The notes under the pieces: model-generated | Seen by the model: the letters and a program-made list of their open reading frames with translations, nothing else | What the model was told of the DNA's origin: nothing | Database searches by the model: none | Position numbers and translations under genes: made by a program | NCBI GenBank assembly: GCA_020062805.1 | Contig: JAGUVP010000290.1 | Location: 1-7,345, forward strand | Source: Candidatus Bipolaricaulis sp. | GTDB taxonomy: Bacteria; Bipolaricaulota; Bipolaricaulia; Bipolaricaulales; Bipolaricaulaceae | DNA length: 7,345 bases | Reading direction: 5' to 3' | Shown here: piece after piece, positions 1 through 6,580 of the stretch | Layout: the number at the start of each line of letters is the position of its first letter | Position numbering within the stretch: position 1 is the first letter of the stretch

Positions 1-1
1 C

Positions 2-265
2 CTGTCGCCTCTCCTCGTGCGGCAATTGTTTGACCGCTTGGCGGCCCTGGGGCGAGAGGGGATCACGATGGTTGTGGCGGAACAAAACGCTTACCTGTCC
101 CTTGAGGTGGCGTCCCACGGGATCGTCCTGGAGACGGGGAAGGTCGCCCTCAGCGGATCGAGCGACGAGCTTCGTCGAACCGATCGGGTTCGGCAGTTGT
201 ACTTAGGTACGAAGGACAAGGCAGGTCCTCTGCCGGACGACACGGGAGGTGGTGTGCACAACTAG
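2..265 (+). CDS. livF: Branched-chain amino acid-type ABC transporter ATP-binding protein, LivF family (C-terminal part)
   Basis: The gene enters from the left edge and ends at the TAG at 263-265; 87 residues are visible. The fragment begins with LSPLLV, the stretch that in LivF proteins follows directly after Walker B and the D-loop, so Walker A, the signature motif and Walker B lie outside the window. The segment VVAEQNAYLSLEVASHGIVLETG followed by LSG matches the LivF pattern, where VEQN replaces the more usual H-loop histidine context and is followed by a VLETGxxxLSG strand-turn. The family ends near the YLG seen here. An extra polar tail of about 18 residues follows it and looks disordered. 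LivF is one of two cytoplasmic ATPases (with LivG) that energise HAAT importers. The substrate-binding protein gene starts 73 nt downstream, so the two likely serve one transporter. The assignment to LivF rather than LivG rests on the C-terminal pattern and is fairly secure. Confidence 0.9.
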   Translation: MSPLLVRQLFDRLAALGREGITMVVAEQNAYLSLEVASHGIVLETGKVALSGSSDELRRTDRVRQLYLGTKDKAGPLPDDTGGGVHN

Positions 266-322
266 CGCAGGGTACAGCGACGTGGGCCGTCTGATGGGAC
301 AGCATCGGGAACGGTGAGGTAC

Positions 323-330
323 AAAGGAGG
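323..330 (+). promoter_or_regulatory. Strong Shine-Dalgarno for the substrate-binding protein
   Basis: AAAGGAGG sits 8 nt before the ATG at 339 and is a near-perfect match to the anti-Shine-Dalgarno sequence. It fixes the start of the substrate-binding protein. It is one of the strongest such sites in the window, in keeping with the high level of binding protein that importers usually need. I see no convincing -35/-10 pair in the 73-nt gap (266-338), so the gene may be read from a promoter upstream of the window. Confidence 0.8.
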
Positions 331-338
331 AGAGAGTC

Positions 339-1529
339 ATGAAGCGATTTCTGGTTCTAGCGATGGCAGCGGTATGTGTGGTGGGCGCCTCGTGGGGACT
401 TCTTGCGCAGACGCCTGGCGTGACCGACACCACGATCAAGCTCGGTTCGTTTATCGTGCAGTCGGGTGGGGTGGCGTTCATCGGCGTCCCGGTGATGCGG
501 GGCGCTCAGGCGTGGTACAGCTACGTGAACGACGAGCTCGGCGGAATCCACGGGCGGAAGATCGAGTTCCTGGCCTTCGACGACGCGTTCAACCCGGCGA
601 ACACGGTGGCCGTGATGAAACGGCTCGTGGAGCAGGAGAACATCTTCGCCCTCGTCAACCCCCTGGGGACGATCGGGATGGCGGCCTCTTGGACCTACAT
701 CCTCGAGAACAAGCTTCCCGTGGTGTCCCCGCACATGAACTGGCTCACGCTGGCCTCGCCCACCGTGCCGCACGTGTTCGCGATCCAGCCGAACAACGAG
801 TCGTTCGGCCGGGCAGCGGCCCAGTACGCGGTGCTCGAGCTTGGCGCGAAGCGCGTGGCGATCGCTGTGGTTGAAGATGCAATGGGGACCGAGCTTCTGG
901 ACTTCGCGCTCGACGAGCTGAAGGTTCAGGGGGTTCAACCGGTGATCGTCGTCAAGTACCCGGGGACCGAGACGAGCTTCAGTGCGTATGCCTTGGCGCT
1001 TCGCCAGGCGAGAGCTGAGGCCGTCCTGCTCTTCAGCTACGTCGGCGACGCAGCGAAACTGATCGTGGAGTGCGACCTGCTGGGGTTCAAGCCGAAGTTC
1101 GTCGGGATCAACACGATCACACTGCAGCTCTACGATCTTGCGGGCGAGGCTGCCGAGGGCGTGGTCTTCCCGGGGTTCGGCACAGATCCGCAGGATCCCA
1201 CGAGCGAGGCCGCGGCCGCGATGAGGGCGGTGTACGCGCGCTACTACCCGGGCGAGCTCATGAACGCGTACGCGATGATCGCCTACGTTGGCGCCCAGAT
1301 GGTCACCAAGGCTCTGATGGATGCGGGCCCGAACCTGACCCGGCAGGCGTTCATTGATGCTCTGGACGCGTTCACCGGCTGGGATGCCGATGGGATGATC
1401 CCGGCCGTGACGTACCGGCCGGATGATCACTACGGGATCAAGACCCTGTGGATGAACCAGCTGAAAACGATCAACGGAGTGCGGACAGCCGAGTTCATCA
1501 CGGAGTGGGACTGGACGCAGAACCGCTAG
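339..1529 (+). CDS. Periplasmic substrate-binding protein of a HAAT-family ABC transporter (LivJ-like, Peripla_BP_6)
   Basis: The protein has 396 residues. Residues 1-23 form a Sec signal peptide: basic MKR, a hydrophobic core with LVLAMAAVCVVG, and a likely cleavage after LLA before Gln24. There is no lipobox cysteine at the cleavage site, so the mature protein should be soluble in the periplasm. The mature start, GVTDTTIKLGSF, is the typical opening strand of the type I periplasmic-binding fold. It is followed by the RGAQAWYSYVNDELGGIHGRKIE block common to LivJ-like proteins, and DDAFNPANTVAVMKRLVEQE matches the helix before the first ligand loop. The loop NPLGTIGMAASWTYIL (about 109-124) and the following PVVSPHMNW differ from the Ser/Thr pattern by which LivJ binds the alpha-amino acid group. 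The ligand may therefore not be a branched-chain amino acid; similar proteins bind aromatic or other organic acids. The location beside livF and upstream of two acyl-CoA ligases supports a carboxylic acid ligand, by inference only. Confidence 0.92.
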   Translation: MKRFLVLAMAAVCVVGASWGLLAQTPGVTDTTIKLGSFIVQSGGVAFIGVPVMRGAQAWYSYVNDELGGIHGRKIEFLAFDDAFNPANTVAVMKRLVEQENIFALVNPLGTIGMAASWTYILENKLPVVSPHMNWLTLASPTVPHVFAIQPNNESFGRAAAQYAVLELGAKRVAIAVVEDAMGTELLDFALDELKVQGVQPVIVVKYPGTETSFSAYALALRQARAEAVLLFSYVGDAAKLIVECDLLGFKPKFVGINTITLQLYDLAGEAAEGVVFPGFGTDPQDPTSEAAAAMRAVYARYYPGELMNAYAMIAYVGAQMVTKALMDAGPNLTRQAFIDALDAFTGWDADGMIPAVTYRPDDHYGIKTLWMNQLKTINGVRTAEFITEWDWTQNR

Positions 1530-1542
1530 TCGTTGAAATACA

Positions 1543-1571
1543 GGAGGGGTCCCGATTCTCGGGGCCCCTCC
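1543..1571 (+). terminator. GC-rich hairpin after the substrate-binding protein gene (attenuator, mRNA 3' end stabiliser or terminator)
   Basis: The arms at 1543-1555 and 1559-1571 can form a 13-bp stem with one G-U pair around a 3-nt TTC loop. It begins 13 nt after the stop codon of the binding protein. No T-run follows; the next bases are CCGGGCTCTG, so it is not a classical intrinsic terminator. Such hairpins between a binding-protein gene and downstream genes often let the first gene be expressed more highly, by partial termination or by protecting the processed 3' end. The gap up to the next start codon (to 1650) shows no other clear signal and no convincing promoter. Confidence 0.65.
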
Positions 1572-1627
1572 CGGGCTCTGCACGGCAGGCACCTCAAGAC
1601 GTACGCATCAGCACGCTCCGATGTCTT

Positions 1628-1657
1628 GGGCCGGGATGAGAGAGGCGGGGATGAGTG
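1628..1657 (+). repeat. Imperfect 15-bp tandem duplication covering the ribosome binding site and start codon
   Basis: Units 1628-1642 and 1643-1657 match at 12 of 15 positions. Each carries a G-rich stretch followed by ATGAG, so the duplication creates two in-frame ATG codons, at 1636 and 1651. A third in-frame ATG lies at 1621 with no purine-rich site before it. The second unit has the better spaced purine run, AGAGG at 1641-1645, 5 nt before the ATG at 1651. That choice also places the start right before the conserved first strand of the enzyme. Confidence 0.55.
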
Positions 1658-2697
1658 AATCCGATCGTTCCGTAGGGATTGTCAGCGTGGGCATGTACCT
1701 GCCCGAGCGGGTGATCACCGCTGCCGAGATCGCGGCGGAGAGCGGCCTTCCAGAGTGGGTCGTGCAGGAGAAGCTCGGGATCACGGAGAAGCGGATGGCG
1801 CCTCCGAACCTTCATCCGAACGAGATGGGTGTGCTGGCGGCCGAAGACTGTCTCGCCAGGTGCGACATCCCCCCCGAGGAGATCGACCTCGTCATCTGCA
1901 CGACCGAGGAGTGGCGGGAGTACCTCCTGTGGACGTCGGGGATCGACCTTGCTTACCAGATCGGGGCGACGCGGGCGTGGGGGATGGACATCCACATGCG
2001 GTGCTGTACGACCGTGGCCGCCCTCAAGATCGCCAAGGACATCATGCGCTCTGATCCGGAGATCCGCACCGTGCTCATCGCGGGTGGGTACCGGATAGGC
2101 GACCTCATCAACTTCAAGAACCTGCGGACCACGTTCCTGTTCAACATCGGGGCAGGGGCAGGGGCGATGCTCCTCCGCCGGGGGTGGCCGCGGAACCACG
2201 TCCTTGGATCGCACCTCATCACCGACGGGTCGATGAGCAAGGATGTGATTGTTCCCGCGAGCGGAACGGTCCAGTTCCCCACCGACGAGGCAGTGACCCA
2301 GGACCTGTTCAAGTTCGACCTCGTGGCTGAGGAGAAGATGAAGGCGCGGCTGAATGAGGTCTCGATGGACAACTGGATGCGGTGCGTGGACGAGGCCTTG
2401 CGCAAGAGCGGGCGCACGCGCGAGGACGCATCGTTCTTGAACATGGTTCTCATCAAGCCGTCGGGGTACCGCGACATGCTCGGGCGGCTCGGCCTCACCG
2501 AGGAGCAGGGTGTGTACAACGACAGCTACGGCCACATCGGGGAGCAGGACACAATCATCAACATCATCGAAGGGCTCAAGCAGGGACGGCTCAAGGACGG
2601 GGACCTGATGGTCATGGTCGGGGCGGGGATCGGCTACGTGTGGGGAGCGGGCGTGGTCCGCTGGGGACCGTGCAAGGAGGGAGACCGATGCGACTAG
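1651..2697 (+). CDS. KAS III-like condensing enzyme (FabH/HMG-CoA synthase-like thiolase superfamily) with altered catalytic residues
   Basis: From the ATG at 1651 the protein has 348 residues, close to the usual size for FabH-type enzymes; starts at 1636 or 1621 would add 5 or 10 residues. The opening VGIVSVGMYLPERVIT is the typical KAS III first strand, followed by the VQEKLGITEKR block. The nucleophile region aligns DIHMRCCTT with FabH DVAAACAGF, so Cys118 (followed by Cys119) is the expected acyl-accepting residue. The C-terminal GAGIGYVWGAGVVRW (324-338) is the hallmark last strand. By eye-alignment, the catalytic His of FabH (PHQAN) is replaced by Lys269 in IKPSGYRD. The catalytic Asn of FabH (GNTS) is replaced by His295 in YGHIGEQD. 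A thiolase-superfamily fold is secure, but standard malonyl-ACP condensation is doubtful; acyl transfer, an HMG-CoA-synthase-like condensation or another Claisen reaction are possible. It heads the enzyme block, and its last 10 nt overlap the SDR gene. Confidence 0.85.
   Translation: MSESDRSVGIVSVGMYLPERVITAAEIAAESGLPEWVVQEKLGITEKRMAPPNLHPNEMGVLAAEDCLARCDIPPEEIDLVICTTEEWREYLLWTSGIDLAYQIGATRAWGMDIHMRCCTTVAALKIAKDIMRSDPEIRTVLIAGGYRIGDLINFKNLRTTFLFNIGAGAGAMLLRRGWPRNHVLGSHLITDGSMSKDVIVPASGTVQFPTDEAVTQDLFKFDLVAEEKMKARLNEVSMDNWMRCVDEALRKSGRTREDASFLNMVLIKPSGYRDMLGRLGLTEEQGVYNDSYGHIGEQDTIINIIEGLKQGRLKDGDLMVMVGAGIGYVWGAGVVRWGPCKEGDRCD
2674..2680 (+). promoter_or_regulatory. Ribosome binding site for the SDR gene, inside the end of the KAS III-like gene
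   Basis: AAGGAGG lies 7 nt before the ATG at 2688, inside the last codons of the upstream gene. It fixes the SDR start and rules out the longer upstream open frame. The 10-nt overlap of the two genes points to translational coupling. Confidence 0.75.
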
Positions 2698-3452
2698 AGG
2701 GGAAGGTGGCCCTCATCACCGGCGGGGGGGCGGGGATTGGCCTGGCTACGGCGAAGAGGTTCGTGGAGGAGGGGGCGCGGGTCTCGATCTGCGACGTGTC
2801 CCAGGACACGGGGGAGCGGGCAGCGCAAGAACTGGGCCCGCAGGCGGACTTCCGTCGCGTGGACGTCACCGATCAGGGTGCGGTGGAGGCGTGGGTGGCC
2901 GACGTTCACGCCCGCTTCGGACGGATCGACATCCTCGTCAACAACGCCGGGATCATCCGCGACCACCAGCTCGTACGGGTGAAGGAGGGGGAGATCGTGG
3001 GCCGGATGTCGGAGGCCGACTTCGACCTGGTGCTCGCGGTAAACCTCAAGGGGACGTTCCTCTGCACTCAGGTCGTGGCGCCGATCATGATCCGTCAGAA
3101 GTCGGGGGTGATCCTCAACGCGACCTCGATCGCCGGACTCGACGGGAACTTCGGCCAGACGAACTACGTCGCCACCAAGGCCGGCCTCGTCGGGATGACG
3201 AAGGTCTGGGCGCGCGAGCTCGGCCGGTACGGGATCCGGGTGAACGCGGTCGCCCCGGGGTTCACGGCGACGGAGATCCTGAAGACGATGCCGGAGAAGG
3301 TATTGGAGGGGATGCGTGCCCGGACGCCGCTCGGGCGACTGGGAGAGCCAATGGACATCGCCAACGCCTACCTGTTCCTTGCCTCTGACGAGGCGGCCTA
3401 CGTCTCGGGCGCCGTCTTGCGCGTGGACGGGGGCATGGTCCTCGGGACCTGA
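2688..3452 (+). CDS. Short-chain dehydrogenase/reductase, FabG-like (probable 3-hydroxyacyl-CoA/3-oxoacyl reductase)
   Basis: The protein has 254 residues, a classical SDR length. The nucleotide-binding TGGGAGIG is at 11-18. Asp36 at the end of the second strand (SICDVS) favours NAD(H) over NADP(H). NNAG is at 85-88. The catalytic tetrad is complete: Asn119 (VNLKG), Ser147 (NATSIAG), Tyr160 and Lys164 (YVATK). The C-terminal VSGAVLRVDGG is typical of FabG-like enzymes. Compared with E. coli FabG there are about 9 extra residues between NNAG and the catalytic Asn (around KEGEIVGRM, 99-107); I recall similar inserts in some other FabG-like SDRs. In this setting, between a condensing enzyme and acyl-CoA ligases, interconversion of 3-keto and 3-hydroxy acyl-CoA is the best guess. 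An alcohol dehydrogenase acting on a cyclic hydroxyacyl-CoA (BadH-like) is an alternative. Only 7 nt separate it from the next gene if that gene starts at 3460. Confidence 0.9.
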   Translation: MRLEGKVALITGGGAGIGLATAKRFVEEGARVSICDVSQDTGERAAQELGPQADFRRVDVTDQGAVEAWVADVHARFGRIDILVNNAGIIRDHQLVRVKEGEIVGRMSEADFDLVLAVNLKGTFLCTQVVAPIMIRQKSGVILNATSIAGLDGNFGQTNYVATKAGLVGMTKVWARELGRYGIRVNAVAPGFTATEILKTMPEKVLEGMRARTPLGRLGEPMDIANAYLFLASDEAAYVSGAVLRVDGGMVLGT

Positions 3453-3459
3453 GATCGGG

Positions 3460-5019
3460 ATGGCCGTCGTGTACGAGCAGGGCACGATGAACGCCGCGCA
3501 TCTCCTCACCCGCCGAGCAGAGCTGACGCCGGACCGGATCGCGGTCGTGGACCGGAGCGACGGCCAGGGCTACACTTACGCCGAGCTGAACCGCCGGGCG
3601 AACCGGGCGGCGCACTACCTACGGAAGCTCGACGTGGACAAGGGCGACCGGGTCGCGATCCTCGCCCACAACTGCCTCGCCTACCTCGACCTTCTGTGCG
3701 CCCTCGGCAAGATCGGTGCGGTGTTCGCGCCTCTCAGCTGGCGGCTCCAGGCGCGGGAACTCGCCTACATCGTGGGCGACTGCACCCCGAAGGTTCTCCT
3801 CTGCGGTCCGGAGTTCGCCGGTGCCACGAGGGCGATCTGTGCCGAGGTCCCGATCCCCCACGTCGCCGGGGTAGACGGGGCCGACGTGGGCGGTCGGCGG
3901 TACGAGCACGAGGTTGCTGGGTGTCCGGACTCCGAGCCGTCCCTCCCACCGCTCGATGGGGACGACACGTACCTCCTTCTCTACACGTCGGGGACCACGG
4001 GCCGTCCCAAGGGGGCGATGATCCCCCACCGGCAGGTCCTGTGGAACTGCATCAACACGATCGCGAGCTGGGGGCTGACCGAGCGCGACGTGTCGCCCCT
4101 GTTCATGCCCCTGTTTCACGCCGGGGGGCTGTTCGCGTTCCTGACTCCCCTCTTCTACATCGGGGGCCGGGTGGTTCTCGTGCGTACGTTCGATGCTGAC
4201 GCGGTTCTGAAGCTGATTGAAGAGGAGCGGTGTACGGTCGTGCTCGGCGTGCCTACGATCTACCGGATGCTTCTCGACGCCCCCGGGTTCGGATCGGCCG
4301 ACTTCCGCTCGGTGCGGTTCTTCATCAGCGGCGGCGCGCCCCTCCCCGTGGAATTGGTGCGGGAGTGGGTTGGGAAGAAGGGGGGCGTGTTCCGGCAGGG
4401 GTACGGGTTGACCGAGGTTGGTGCCAACTGCTTCTCGATGACGGACGAGGAATCGGTGCGGAAGCTCGGGTCGGTGGGGAAACCGATCTTCCACAGCGAG
4501 ATGGTGCTTCTGGACGAACAGGGGCGGGCGGTCAGTCCCGGCGAACCCGGCGAGCTCCTCATCCGTGGCCCCCACGTCTGCACCGGCTACTGGCGGAACC
4601 CGGAGGCGACCGCGGAGGCGATCGTGGACGGGTGGTTCCGCACCGGCGACGTGGCGCGGGTGGACGAGGACGGGTTCTACACCATCGTCGGCCGGGCAAA
4701 GGACATGATCATCAGCGGCGGGGAGAACATCTACGCCGCGGAGGTCGAGGCCGCCGTGCGCGAACACCCGGCGGTGCAGGACGCGGCCCTCATCGGGATG
4801 CCAGATCCCAAGTGGGGAGAGGTGGGGCTGATGGTGGTCGTCCTCAAGCCGAGGGCATCCGCCACCGCGGAGGAGCTCCAGGCGTTCTGCGGGGAGCGTC
4901 TCGCGCGGTACAAGGTGCCGAAGAGGGTCGTGTTCGCCGACGAACTGCCGTACTCAGCCTATGGCAAGGTGCTGAAAAGCGAGCTCCGCGCACGGCACCT
5001 CCCGGCGAGGGAGGGTTGA
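3460..5019 (+). CDS. Acyl-CoA synthetase (AMP-forming), first of a tandem pair
   Basis: This ANL-superfamily ligase converts a carboxylic acid, ATP and CoA to acyl-CoA, AMP and PPi. The start at 3460 gives 519 residues and lies 7 nt after the SDR stop. The ATG at 3487 (510 residues) is a serious alternative: from there MNAAHLLTRRAELTPD aligns without gaps with the first residues of the next gene's product. Neither start has a strong Shine-Dalgarno. Using the longer form, the A3 loop YTSGTTGRPKG is at 175-185 and the substrate-pocket region PLFHAGG at 217-223. SGGAPLP is at 290-296 and YGLTE (A5) at 315-319. The adenylate-binding Asp397 is in GWFRTGD, the hinge region GRAKD at 411-415, and the catalytic A10 lysine Lys503 in YGKVLKSELR. 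All core motifs are intact, so it should be active. The pattern resembles FadD-like and aromatic or medium-chain acid ligases; the acid itself cannot be told from sequence. It acts in the cytoplasm, and the transporter upstream may supply the acid. Confidence 0.93.
   Translation: MAVVYEQGTMNAAHLLTRRAELTPDRIAVVDRSDGQGYTYAELNRRANRAAHYLRKLDVDKGDRVAILAHNCLAYLDLLCALGKIGAVFAPLSWRLQARELAYIVGDCTPKVLLCGPEFAGATRAICAEVPIPHVAGVDGADVGGRRYEHEVAGCPDSEPSLPPLDGDDTYLLLYTSGTTGRPKGAMIPHRQVLWNCINTIASWGLTERDVSPLFMPLFHAGGLFAFLTPLFYIGGRVVLVRTFDADAVLKLIEEERCTVVLGVPTIYRMLLDAPGFGSADFRSVRFFISGGAPLPVELVREWVGKKGGVFRQGYGLTEVGANCFSMTDEESVRKLGSVGKPIFHSEMVLLDEQGRAVSPGEPGELLIRGPHVCTGYWRNPEATAEAIVDGWFRTGDVARVDEDGFYTIVGRAKDMIISGGENIYAAEVEAAVREHPAVQDAALIGMPDPKWGEVGLMVVVLKPRASATAEELQAFCGERLARYKVPKRVVFADELPYSAYGKVLKSELRARHLPAREG
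5007..5015 (+). promoter_or_regulatory. Ribosome binding site that supports the GTG start of the second acyl-CoA synthetase
   Basis: GAGGGAGGG ends 5 nt before the GTG at 5021 and lies within the last codons and stop region of the first ligase gene. No better start occurs nearby in this frame, and the GTG reading opens with a sequence that aligns with the sibling enzyme. The two genes are separated by a single base, so translation is probably coupled. Confidence 0.7.
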
Positions 5020-5020
5020 C

Positions 5021-6580
5021 GTGGTCGTCGGCAACTACCTCGGCCGGCGCGAGCTGTACAGCCCCGACACGATCGCGATCGTGGACCACGGGAAGAGCCC
5101 GGAGCTGCGCCTCTCGTTCCGGGAGATGAACGGGCGCGCGAACCGGCTGGCCGGCTGGTTACGGGACGAGGCCGGGGTGGGGAAGGGCGACCGCGTCTCG
5201 ATCCTCTCCCGCGACGGGGTGGAGCACTTCGACGTCTACTACGCGTGCGGGAAGCTGGGGGCGATCCACGTTCCCCTCAACTGGCGCCTCCATCCCCAGG
5301 AGCTCCTCCAGCTCGTGGAGAAGACCACGCCGCGCGTCCTCGTGTACGAGGAGGAGTTCCGATCCGCCGTGGAGGGGATGTCGGCCGGCTTGCCGCCGGG
5401 TGCGCCGGCCCTGGAGAGGCTTCTCCACCTCGATGGGGCGGGGTTGCGGGGCTCGACGCCCTTCACGAGCGTGATCGAGGGCCCGCCGGGGGAAGCGGTG
5501 GCATGCGACGACCTCGATCCGGAGGACCCGGCGTGCATCCTGTTCACCGGCGGCACAACCGGGCTCCCCAAGGCGGTTCTTATCAGCCACCGCATGATTG
5601 CGTGGAACGTCCTGAACACGGTGATCCACGACCTCACCCACCACGACGTGGTCCTCAACGTGTTCCCCCTGTTCCACGCCGGGGGCCTGTTCTGCTACTG
5701 GTCGTCCCAGGTCGTGCTCGGCAATACGACGATCCAGGTGCGCAAGTTCGACCCGGAGCAGGTGTTGGACCTCATCGAGCGGGAGGGGGTAACGGTGTTC
5801 GCCGGGGTACCGTCGATGTACCAGATGCTGACCGAGGCCCCGAACTGGGAGCGGGCCGACCTGTCGAGCCTTAGGTTCTGCACGAGCGGGGGGGCGCCGC
5901 TTCCCGTCACGCTGATCGAAAAGTACGTGCAGGAGAAGGGGGTCCGGTTCAAGCAGGGGTTCGGGATGACCGAGTTCGGGCCGGGCGTGTTCGCCCTCGC
6001 CGCCGAGGACGCGGTGCGCAAAGCGGGGAGCATCGGCCGCCCCAACTTCTTCGTGGACGCGCGTGCGGTGGACGAGGGGAAGTGCTCCGTGGGTCCGGGG
6101 GTGGTGGGCGAACTTGTCCTCAAGGGCCCGTCCCTGTGTTCCGGGTACTTCGGCGACCCCCAGGCGACGGCCGAGCTCGTGGACGCAGAGGGGTACTTCC
6201 ACACCGGCGACCTCGTGACCTGCGACAGCGAGGGGTACTTCACCGTGGTCGGCCGGGCGAAGGACATGTTCATCTCCGGGGGAGAGAACGTGTACCCGGT
6301 GGAGATCGAGGAGGCCTTGTACCGACATCCGGCGGTGGCGACCTGTGCCGTGGTGGGAGTTCTCGACCCCAAGTGGGGCGAAGTCGGGGCAGCGTGCGTC
6401 GTTCTCAAGACGGGGCACACGGTGACGGAGGAAGAGATCCTCCGGTTCCTCGGCGGGCAGCTCGCCCGGTACAAGATCCCCAAGCGGGTCGTGTTCATGG
6501 AGGCCCTGCCCCTGTCGGGGATGGGCAAGCCGCTCAAGGACGAGCTCCGCACAGGGCTGATCGAAGGGAGGATCGGATGA
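5021..6580 (+). CDS. Acyl-CoA synthetase (AMP-forming), second of the tandem pair
   Basis: The protein has 519 residues and starts with GTG one base after the preceding stop. It is a paralogue of its neighbour: over residues 411-450 the two agree at 24 of 40 positions, and the key residues fall at the same numbers. The A3 loop is FTGGTTGLPKA (175-185), with Gly for Ser, as in FadD-type enzymes, and Ala for the last Gly. PLFHAGG is at 216-222, SGGAPLP at 289-295 and FGMTE at 314-318. Asp397 in GYFHTGD, GRAKD at 411-415 and the catalytic Lys503 in MGKPLKDELR are all present. It should therefore catalyse acid + ATP + CoA to acyl-CoA. The pocket-lining stretch after PLFHAGG differs strongly from that of the sibling (FCYWSSQVVLG against FAFLTPLFYIG), which suggests a different acyl group rather than redundancy. 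Its stop overlaps the start of the thiolase gene (ATGA). Confidence 0.93.
   Translation: MVVGNYLGRRELYSPDTIAIVDHGKSPELRLSFREMNGRANRLAGWLRDEAGVGKGDRVSILSRDGVEHFDVYYACGKLGAIHVPLNWRLHPQELLQLVEKTTPRVLVYEEEFRSAVEGMSAGLPPGAPALERLLHLDGAGLRGSTPFTSVIEGPPGEAVACDDLDPEDPACILFTGGTTGLPKAVLISHRMIAWNVLNTVIHDLTHHDVVLNVFPLFHAGGLFCYWSSQVVLGNTTIQVRKFDPEQVLDLIEREGVTVFAGVPSMYQMLTEAPNWERADLSSLRFCTSGGAPLPVTLIEKYVQEKGVRFKQGFGMTEFGPGVFALAAEDAVRKAGSIGRPNFFVDARAVDEGKCSVGPGVVGELVLKGPSLCSGYFGDPQATAELVDAEGYFHTGDLVTCDSEGYFTVVGRAKDMFISGGENVYPVEIEEALYRHPAVATCAVVGVLDPKWGEVGAACVVLKTGHTVTEEEILRFLGGQLARYKIPKRVVFMEALPLSGMGKPLKDELRTGLIEGRIG
6564..6571 (+). promoter_or_regulatory. Ribosome binding site for the thiolase gene
   Basis: AAGGGAGG lies 5 nt before the ATG at 6577, inside the last codons of the second ligase. 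With the ATGA stop-start overlap at 6577-6580 it marks coupled translation and fixes the thiolase start. Confidence 0.7.

Noticed and set aside
266..338. Possible promoter or regulatory hairpin before the binding-protein gene
   Set aside because: Only a 4-bp stem (GACG/CGTC) and no credible -35/-10 pair can be seen; this is within chance for such GC content.
357..1592. Long reverse-strand open frame (411 codons) opposite the binding-protein gene
   Set aside because: Its translation is rich in Arg, His, Pro and Val with no recognisable domain. The + strand frame has a signal peptide, a strong ribosome binding site and family motifs. This is a typical GC-rich shadow, as are those at 1594-2535, 2694-3509, 3619-4767, 5159-6418 and 5695-6783.
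2382..2687. Upstream extension of the SDR frame, giving a 356-residue protein
   Set aside because: The extra part is low-complexity, Arg/Gly-rich and lies inside the KAS III-like gene. The AAGGAGG before the ATG at 2688 and the SDR first strand right after it fix the true start.
3316..3459. Upstream extension of the first acyl-CoA synthetase frame (567 residues)
   Set aside because: The extra 48 residues overlap the SDR C-terminus and show no family similarity; ligases of this type start just before the LLTRRAELTPD block.
4230..5129. Forward open frame of 299 codons across the two ligase genes
   Set aside because: It is Gly/Arg-rich with no motifs and is out of frame with the well-supported ligases on the same strand.
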